A DNA stretch of 64,000 bases from an uncultured Ruminococcus sp. (GTDB lineage: Bacteria > Bacillota > Clostridia > Oscillospirales > Ruminococcaceae). Numbering within the stretch: position 1 is the first letter of the stretch; each line of letters begins with the position of its first letter. The notes beneath the pieces are model-generated. The model did not search any database and had not been told where the DNA came from. It worked only from the letters and a program-made list of their open reading frames with translations. The DNA is taken from positions 124,001-188,000 of the forward strand of contig NZ_CAMYUE010000003.1 in NCBI RefSeq assembly GCF_947301925.1. Direction: 5' to 3'. Shown here piece by piece: positions 56,607 through 64,000 of this stretch. A program made the position numbers and the translations under genes.

Positions 56607-57409
56607 CGGCAATTCAGCTTTTCCCGGATATCAGGCTGATATCCGGCGCGGGGAGCTCTCAGGCAGCAGAGGGCGAAACGGAGATAAGCATATGTATCGG
56701 CGGCTGCTGTGAATACAGAACAGGGGACGGATACTACTATCTGACTGCTGGGAGCTGTATCATCAGAGGCAGCGGGCGCGGATGTTGCAATGTTGCGTAT
56801 TCACGGGATTACCGCGGTATAACGCTGCTGACGGACAGGCACTGCGGCAGCGGCTTTGATGATGTGTTCGGCATAAGGGAACAGCTTGCAGGTATCTGCG
56901 AAACTGAAATGCACGTATTCAGGGCCGATGAGAAAATACAGCAGCTCGCAGAGGAGATATACGTTATCGGTGATGATCCGCGGAAGTCCATGCTGAGAAT
57001 TAAGACGGTGGAGCTTCTCATGCTGATCGGCGACCGTAGGAACAGGCACAGCGATCGTGCCGATACGATAAAGCTCATCGGCGAATTCATCTGCAAGAAC
57101 GTCTCCGAGCACTACACTATCGCACAGCTTTCGGAGCTGTTTAAGATAGATCCGACTACACTGAAGCTCCTTTTCAGGCAGAACTACGGCTGTCCGATTT
57201 ATACCTATACGAAAAGCAGAAAGATGTTCAGGGCGGCGGAGCTTCTCAGGGATACGGAAATGAAAGTCATAGACATCGCCGAGGAAGTGGGCTACTGCAA
57301 CGCCAGCAAGTTTTCAGGCGCCTTCAGGGACGTGATGGGAACAGCTCCGAAGAATTACCAAATGGAGCACAAAAATATGATAAGGCCGAAAGATCACGAT
57401 ATATCCTGA
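56603..57409 (+). CDS. AraC family transcriptional regulator (second)
   Basis: YTIAQLSELFKIDPTTLKLLFRQNYGCPIYTYTKSRKMFRAAELLRDTEMKVIDIAEEVGYCNASKFSGAFRDVMGTAPKNY; ATGA overlap with the A component. Confidence 0.88.
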   Translation: MTAIQLFPDIRLISGAGSSQAAEGETEISICIGGCCEYRTGDGYYYLTAGSCIIRGSGRGCCNVAYSRDYRGITLLTDRHCGSGFDDVFGIREQLAGICETEMHVFRADEKIQQLAEEIYVIGDDPRKSMLRIKTVELLMLIGDRRNRHSDRADTIKLIGEFICKNVSEHYTIAQLSELFKIDPTTLKLLFRQNYGCPIYTYTKSRKMFRAAELLRDTEMKVIDIAEEVGYCNASKFSGAFRDVMGTAPKNYQMEHKNMIRPKDHDIS

Positions 57410-57530
57410 CACAGCTCTTATTAGCATACTATATCAAACTAAGCCGGTTCGGAGCGGAAGCAGCTTGATATATATGGTATCATTAGTTTAACGGAATCGG
57501 ATATTCCAATGCTTTTACTGAGGTGATCTT

Positions 57531-57827
57531 ATGAAATTCAATGATATCCCATGGAAAAAAATAGGTCTGTTTGCAGGCGGCGTCCTTTTCGGAACAGCAG
57601 GTATCAGAGTACTTTCGAGCAAGGACGCGAAAAAGTGCTATACCCATGCCACTGCGGCTGTGCTTCGTGCAAAGGAAAATGTTATGGAGACCGTAACTAC
57701 TGTCCGCGAGAACTGTGATGATATCCTTTCGGACGCAAAGGAGATAAACGAGCAGAGAGTTCTCGAGGAAGAAGCTGCCGTTATCGCAGACAAGTGCGAG
57801 GAGATAGCCGACACAAGCGAAGAATAA
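57531..57827 (+). CDS. small DUF6110-like protein with N-terminal hydrophobic segment
   Basis: 98 aa: WKKIGLFAGGVLFGTAGIRVLSSKDAKKCYTHATAAVLRAKENVMETVTTVRENCDDILSDAKEINE; directly upstream of the P1B ATPase. Confidence 0.7.
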   Translation: MKFNDIPWKKIGLFAGGVLFGTAGIRVLSSKDAKKCYTHATAAVLRAKENVMETVTTVRENCDDILSDAKEINEQRVLEEEAAVIADKCEEIADTSEE

Positions 57828-57832
57828 GAAAA

Positions 57833-57858
57833 ACAGGTCGCAGCGGCGGCCTGTTTTC
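57833..57858 (+). terminator. Intercistronic hairpin / weak terminator
   Basis: acaggtcgc-agcg-gcggcctgt (one G-T) followed by tttc. Confidence 0.5.
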
Positions 57859-57874
57859 ATAGGGAGACTTTTTT

Positions 57875-59941
57875 ATGAAATGTAAGATATTACACGAATC
57901 AAAGGGGCGTATGCGGGTGCGCTTCTGTATAAACCGCATGACGTTGAAGCAGGCTGATATCGCGGAATATGCGCTGTCTGCCATAATTGGTGTGACAAGG
58001 GTACAGGTCTTTGACCGTACCTGCGATATCGTTATTGCCTATACCTGTGACAGAGCGGATATTATCCGTGAGCTTTCGGCTTTTTCATTCAATGACAGGA
58101 AGAACACGTCTCTTGTTCCCGAGCATACAGGCAGAGAGCTTAACAAGCGGTATGAGGAGAAGCTTGCGGCGGTAGTTATAAGGCGGTTTGTGAACAAGCT
58201 CATACTGCCTTTGCCCCTCCGCAGACTGATGGCCGTTGTAAAGGCCGCGAAGTACATATTTCGGGGACTGAAATGCCTGCTGAAGGGCAGGCTTGAGGTG
58301 TCCGTCCTTGATGCTACGGCAATAGGAGTATCACTTCTCCGCGGCGACTTCAGAACAGCGGGCTCGGTGATGTTCCTGCTGAATGTAGGCGATATCCTCG
58401 ACGAATGGACCCACAGGAAGTCTGTTGACGACCTGGCGCGGACTATGTCCCTGGGAGTTGAACAGGTCTGGCTCAGGACTGCCGACGGACAGGAAGTTCT
58501 CGTGCCCGTTAATGAAGTCCGCAGGGGCGACTTGGTGGTTGTGAGAACAGGCTCGATGATCCCCCTTGACGGCAAGGTGGTTTCGGGCGACGCAATGGTG
58601 AATCAGGCTTCAATGACGGGGGAATCCGTGCCTGTTCACAAGTCCGTGGGAGCTTATGCCTACGCGGGCACTGTTGTTGAGGACGGCGAGTGTACCATAG
58701 CTGTTGAAAATACGGCAGGCGGCGGCCGCTATGACCGTATCGTGAAGATGATAGAGGAGTCGGAGAAGATGAAGTCGGCCGCAGAGGACAAGGCTTCTCA
58801 TCTTGCCGACAGGCTGGTGCCGTGGAGTCTTGGGGGGACGCTTCTCACATGGCTGCTGACCAGAAATGTTACAAAGGCTCTGTCAATACTCATGGTGGAC
58901 TTTTCCTGTGCGCTGAAGCTTGCAATGCCTATATCCGTACTTTCTGCAATGCGCTATTGCAGCCGCGCAGGCATAACCGTAAAGGGCGGCCGTTTTATGG
59001 AGGCTGTTGCCGAGGCTGACACCATAGTTTTTGACAAGACGGGAACTCTTACATATTCCACTCCGAAAGTTTCCGGGGTAATTACCTTTGACGGACGGGA
59101 CGAGGACGAAATGCTTCGCCTTGCGGCCTGTCTTGAGGAGCACTATCCCCATTCCATAGCAAATGCGGTAGTAGCTGAGGCAGAGAAGCGGGGACTTGTC
59201 CATGAGGAGTTCCATTCAAAGGTGGAATATGTGGTAGCCCACGGCATATCAAGTATGGTGGAAGGGGAGCGCGTGCTCATCGGAAGTCACCATTTCATTA
59301 TAGAGGACGAGCAGTGCTCCGAGCCCGACGACGAGCGCTACAGGGAGCTTCCCGGCGAGTATTCTCACCTTTATCTGGCTATAGGCGGAGAGGTGGCGGC
59401 TGTTATCTGTATAGAGGATCCGCTTCGTGAGGAAGCAGCCGACGTTATTGAGAAGCTCCATGAATACGGCATATCCCGCGTGATTATGATGACGGGGGAT
59501 AATGAGCGCACAGCACGGGCTGTAGCGGAAAAGGTGGGCGTTGACGAGTATCATGCGGAGGTGCTTCCCGAGAACAAGGCCGCCTTCATACGCGAAGAGC
59601 ACGAGGCTGGACGCAGGGTAATAATGATAGGCGACGGCGTCAATGATTCACCTGCACTCAGTGAGGCCGATGCAGGTATCGCCATAAGCACGGGAGCTGC
59701 CATTGCCCGTGAGATAGCGGATATCACCATATCCGCCGATGACCTTTATGCTCTTGTGGAGCTGAAACGGCTGAGCAATGAGCTTATGGCGCGTATAGGC
59801 CGGAATTACCGTACTATCATCGGTTTCAACGGCGGACTTATAGGCCTCGGAGTTCTTGGGGGATTGCCGCCTGCGACTTCCGCGCTTCTGCATAACGCTT
59901 CGACGCTGGCAATAGGTCTCAGGAGTATGACTGAGCTTTAA
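57875..59941 (+). CDS. heavy-metal P1B-type ATPase with atypical FSC motif
   Basis: MTGESVPVHKS, FDKTGTLT, MMTGDNERTA, GDGVNDSPAL; TM metal motif VDFSCALKLAMP. Confidence 0.9.
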   Translation: MKCKILHESKGRMRVRFCINRMTLKQADIAEYALSAIIGVTRVQVFDRTCDIVIAYTCDRADIIRELSAFSFNDRKNTSLVPEHTGRELNKRYEEKLAAVVIRRFVNKLILPLPLRRLMAVVKAAKYIFRGLKCLLKGRLEVSVLDATAIGVSLLRGDFRTAGSVMFLLNVGDILDEWTHRKSVDDLARTMSLGVEQVWLRTADGQEVLVPVNEVRRGDLVVVRTGSMIPLDGKVVSGDAMVNQASMTGESVPVHKSVGAYAYAGTVVEDGECTIAVENTAGGGRYDRIVKMIEESEKMKSAAEDKASHLADRLVPWSLGGTLLTWLLTRNVTKALSILMVDFSCALKLAMPISVLSAMRYCSRAGITVKGGRFMEAVAEADTIVFDKTGTLTYSTPKVSGVITFDGRDEDEMLRLAACLEEHYPHSIANAVVAEAEKRGLVHEEFHSKVEYVVAHGISSMVEGERVLIGSHHFIIEDEQCSEPDDERYRELPGEYSHLYLAIGGEVAAVICIEDPLREEAADVIEKLHEYGISRVIMMTGDNERTARAVAEKVGVDEYHAEVLPENKAAFIREEHEAGRRVIMIGDGVNDSPALSEADAGIAISTGAAIAREIADITISADDLYALVELKRLSNELMARIGRNYRTIIGFNGGLIGLGVLGGLPPATSALLHNASTLAIGLRSMTEL

Positions 59942-59965
59942 TGAGCTTCATCAGGCAAAAAGAAG

Positions 59966-59999
59966 AAGGCTGTTCCGCCAAAAGCGGAGCAGCCTTTTT
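59966..59999 (+). terminator. Rho-independent terminator
   Basis: aaggctgttccgc-caaaa-gcggagcagcctt (one G-T) then tttat. Confidence 0.85.
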
Positions 60000-60062
60000 A
60001 TATATACTTAAAATCATACAGAAACAGCACTGAAAATCCTTGTTTTTTCATTACGCCACCTC

Positions 60063-60091
60063 TTGAAATTTGTGTTAGTATATGCTAAAAT
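60063..60091 (+). promoter_or_regulatory. Promoter of the methyltransferase gene
   Basis: TTGAAA - 17 bp - TAAAAT with TGC extended -10. Confidence 0.75.
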
Positions 60092-60117
60092 ATAGTTATA
60101 AGTTTGCATATACTAAC
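60074..60117. promoter_or_regulatory. Paired operator: inverted 12-mers in the promoter spacer and just past the TSS
   Basis: GTTAGTATATGC (60074-60085) and its exact reverse complement GCATATACTAAC (60106-60117). Confidence 0.7.
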
Positions 60118-60151
60118 GTCTATAAAATAATAATAAAAAGGAGCTGTAATT

Positions 60152-60949
60152 ATGGAACTGAAATTAGGCGATGTACAGACTACCGCGCTTATACCGCTTG
60201 CGATAAAAGCGAATGAGACACTCAGGAAAAATGCGCGTATCAAGGACAAAAAGGCTGTGGAGATAATCAGAGCGCTGAATATAGACACCAGGCCTTATGA
60301 TAAGTTCATGTCGCATGAGGGCGTTATTGCGCGTACCATTATGCTTGACAGGCAGCTGAAGGGTATCATTCAGAATTCTCCCGATACGGTGGTCGTGAAT
60401 GTGGGCGCAGGCTTTGACGACCGCTTCTCAAGAGTGGATAACGGCAAAATACTGTGGTTTGACCTTGATCTGCCCGATTCTGTCGCCGCAAGAAGAAAAG
60501 CCTTTCCGGAACGTGACCGGGTTACGATGATCGCAGGAAACGCGCTGGAAAGCGACTGGTGCAAAACGGTACAGGAAGCTCTTGAGGGCAGGAAGTCCAG
60601 GCCTGTTTTTATTGCCGAAGGACTCTTTATGTACCTTACTTTTGAGCAGATACGCACTTTTCTGGAAGTGCTGAAAAACAATTTCCCCCACGGGGGTATC
60701 CTCATAGCCGAGCAGAACTGCAAGGCGATGCAGAAGAGCGAAAAGCACCACGATACCGTAAAAAATACCAACGCGCATTTCTGTTCGGGTACTGATTCGG
60801 GGCAGGAGATAGCTGATCTGACAGACGGAATACAGTTTGTTGAGGAGCACAGCTTCAATGAGGAAATGAAGAAATACAGCATACGCGCAAAACTGTTTGC
60901 ACTGCTGCTGCCGAAAATGAATGACCGCTGGGCAACCTTCAGATGGTGA
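60152..60949 (+). CDS. class I SAM-dependent methyltransferase, PPM1/TcmP (leucine carboxyl methyltransferase-like) family
   Basis: VVVNVGAGFDDRFSRVDNGKILWFDLDLPDSVAARR, FIAEGLFMYLTFEQIRTFLEVLKNNFPHGGILIAEQN. Confidence 0.85.
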   Translation: MELKLGDVQTTALIPLAIKANETLRKNARIKDKKAVEIIRALNIDTRPYDKFMSHEGVIARTIMLDRQLKGIIQNSPDTVVVNVGAGFDDRFSRVDNGKILWFDLDLPDSVAARRKAFPERDRVTMIAGNALESDWCKTVQEALEGRKSRPVFIAEGLFMYLTFEQIRTFLEVLKNNFPHGGILIAEQNCKAMQKSEKHHDTVKNTNAHFCSGTDSGQEIADLTDGIQFVEEHSFNEEMKKYSIRAKLFALLLPKMNDRWATFRW

Positions 60950-60982
60950 CAGTATTTATCAAGTTGTCGTCCGGCCGAAATA

Positions 60983-61015
60983 AAAACCGCCTGTACGTTC
61001 AGTACAGGCGGTTTT
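60983..61015. terminator. Bidirectional intrinsic terminator
   Basis: aaaaccgcctgta-cgttcag-tacaggcggtttt between convergent genes. Confidence 0.85.
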
Positions 61016-61057
61016 ATATGAATAGGAAGGGTCTATGAAGATTTCACTATGATGTGC

Positions 61058-62368
<1,311 letters not shown>

Positions 62369-62509
62369 TTATAATATATTTAATGTGATCGCTCACATTA
62401 TTGACGGTAGCAGGCTCTTGTATGCAATATAGAGGAAATTCGCACTTTTCCCCCACCGAAAGGAGCCTGCTGTTATGATTTATTAACGTTAGGATGCCCT
62501 AACATTATG

Positions 62510-62538
62510 ATTATAGCATTTTACGGCGCACTTGTCAA
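62510..62538 (-). promoter_or_regulatory. enolase promoter
   Basis: Minus strand TTGACA - 17 bp - TATAAT with TGC extended -10. Confidence 0.85.
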
Positions 62539-62655
62539 TTTGATTATTGATATTTGTATATACTAACAAATATGACACAGCGATATTCAAAAGCCATGTG
62601 CAAGTCGTTTAGATATAAGTAATATACAGCTTTTTGTATACGCCGCTGAATGCGG

Positions 62656-62690
62656 CTATTGCTTTTTTTTCCATACTGTGTTATAATTAA
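62656..62690 (+). promoter_or_regulatory. Promoter candidate of the P-type ATPase gene
   Basis: TTGCTT - 17 bp - TATAAT. Confidence 0.5.
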
Positions 62691-62723
62691 AAAAGTATAT
62701 TTTGCGAGGTGTAATTCGACATA

Positions 62724-64000
62724 ATGAAAACCAGTGAATTCCGCGAGGTCACTGATCCCGAACGCTTCAAGGCGGATTACGATCAGGGACTTACCGTTGC
62801 TCAGGTAAAACAGAGGATCGCCGAGGGGCTGGATAACAAGCCCGTTGAATCTCCCTCAAAGACCGTGAAGGAGATACTCGCCGACAATATCTTTACCTAC
62901 TTCAACCTTATATTCGTTATACTCTCGGTGCTGCTCATAATCGTCGGCTCCTACCGTGACCTGACCTTTATGCCAGTCATCATCGCCAATGCCCTTATCG
63001 GTATTATCCAGGAGCTCCGCTCCAAATCGGTGCTGGACAAGATAGCGGTGCTCAATGCACCTGTTTCCACCGCTGTCCGTGACGGACAGATAGTAAGCAT
63101 ACCCTCAAAGGATCTTGTGCTGGACGATATCGTTATCTTCAAAGCGGGCAATCAGATATGCGCCGACGCTGTCGTAGTGGACGGAAATGTTTCCGTAAAC
63201 GAGTCGCTGCTGACGGGCGAATCCGACGAGATAACCAAGAAGCCCGGCGATACCCTTATGTCGGGAAGCTATATCGTTTCGGGCACCTGCCGCGCAAGAC
63301 TTGAAAAGGTGGGCAGACATTCCTATATCTCAAGACTGACCCTTCAGGCAAAGAAGTCCAGAAAGGGCGAGCAGTCCGAGATGATACGCTCACTCAACAG
63401 GATAGTAAAGTTTGCAGGTGTGGCTATAATACCTATCGGTATAATACTTTTCTATCAGGCCTTCTATATAAACCACTATACCATAAAGGAAAGCGTGCAG
63501 TCCATGGTGGCTGCGGTCATCGGCATGATACCCGAGGGACTGTTCCTGCTGGCAAGCGTTTCCCTTGTTATCAGCGCCATGAAGCTGGCTATCAAGAAGG
63601 TACTGGTCCACGATATGAAATGTATCGAGGCCCTTGCGCGAGTGGACGTGCTCTGTGTGGACAAGACCGGTACTATCACCAAGAACGAGATGACTGTGGC
63701 GGACGTTGTGGCTGCCTCGGCCGAATATGATACGGAAATGATACAGGGGCTCCTCAGCGACTTTGCTGCCGCCCAGGACTCCGACAACCAGACCATGACC
63801 GCTCTGAAGGGGCATTTCCACCGTCCTGCGGGAAGGAGAGCAGTTTCCACTACGGGCTTCTCCTCTGAATTCAAGTACAGCAGCGTTACCTTCGAGCGTG
63901 ATTCCTATGTCATCGGCGCTCCCGAATTCGTACTGAAGGAGAGCATCAGCGGCTATAAGGATACTATCGACAGCTACAGCCGCAAGGGCTACAGAGTTCT
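62724..64000 (+). CDS. cation-translocating P-type ATPase (HAD-IC family, CtpE-like), 3'-truncated by the window
   Basis: Manual translation MKTSEFREVTDPERFKADYDQGLTVAQVKQRIAEGLDNKPVE..., NESLLTGESDEITKKPGD, MIPEGLFLLASVSLVIS, VDVLCVDKTGTITKNEMTV. Absent from the ORF track because there is no stop before 64000. Confidence 0.9.
   Translation, partial: MKTSEFREVTDPERFKADYDQGLTVAQVKQRIAEGLDNKPVESPSKTVKEILADNIFTYFNLIFVILSVLLIIVGSYRDLTFMPVIIANALIGIIQELRSKSVLDKIAVLNAPVSTAVRDGQIVSIPSKDLVLDDIVIFKAGNQICADAVVVDGNVSVNESLLTGESDEITKKPGDTLMSGSYIVSGTCRARLEKVGRHSYISRLTLQAKKSRKGEQSEMIRSLNRIVKFAGVAIIPIGIILFYQAFYINHYTIKESVQSMVAAVIGMIPEGLFLLASVSLVISAMKLAIKKVLVHDMKCIEALARVDVLCVDKTGTITKNEMTVADVVAASAEYDTEMIQGLLSDFAAAQDSDNQTMTALKGHFHRPAGRRAVSTTGFSSEFKYSSVTFERDSYVIGAPEFVLKESISGYKDTIDSYSRKGYRV

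Noticed and set aside
60152-60949. TcmP-like methyltransferase as a PKS tailoring enzyme
   Set aside because: Family is used in polyketide O-methylation, but the gene is ~19 kb from the PKS beyond a tRNA and several housekeeping operons with its own promoter; no evidence of linkage.
62641-62660. gccgc-tgaat-gcggc hairpin followed by a T-run as a terminator
   Set aside because: No upstream + strand gene to terminate, stem only 5 bp, and the T-run overlaps a promoter candidate.

Overview
The first ~41 kb (1..40839, + strand) is most of a trans-acyltransferase (trans-AT) type I polyketide synthase operon. It has six giant PKS genes with nine ketosynthases and no functional AT domain. Between them lie a PfaD-type trans-enoyl reductase and an HMG-CoA-synthase homologue (beta-branching). 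The PKS genes carry two PksI-like enoyl-CoA hydratase (ECH) domains embedded in modules without ketoreductase, two C-methyltransferase domains, an N-terminal MDR-type enoyl reductase, degenerate ACP/DH/AT-like domains and a terminal tandem ACP. The operon is open at the 5' window edge and ends at an intrinsic terminator beside a tRNA-Leu(CAA), with no thioesterase in view. The remaining ~23 kb is denser, housekeeping-like Clostridia/Ruminococcus-type DNA: a GGDEF/EAL gene, aroB-aroA-aroC, a DUF4364 protein, GNAT, patatin, bioY with a BirA-like operator over its promoter, a translationally coupled ECF S/AraC/ABC/ABC/T/A/AraC transporter operon, a DUF6110 + P1B-ATPase pair, a PPM1/TcmP-type methyltransferase with a symmetric operator, enolase with a structured leader, and a cation P-type ATPase cut off by the window end (missing from the supplied ORF track). 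All calls come from reading the sequence; no database search was run.
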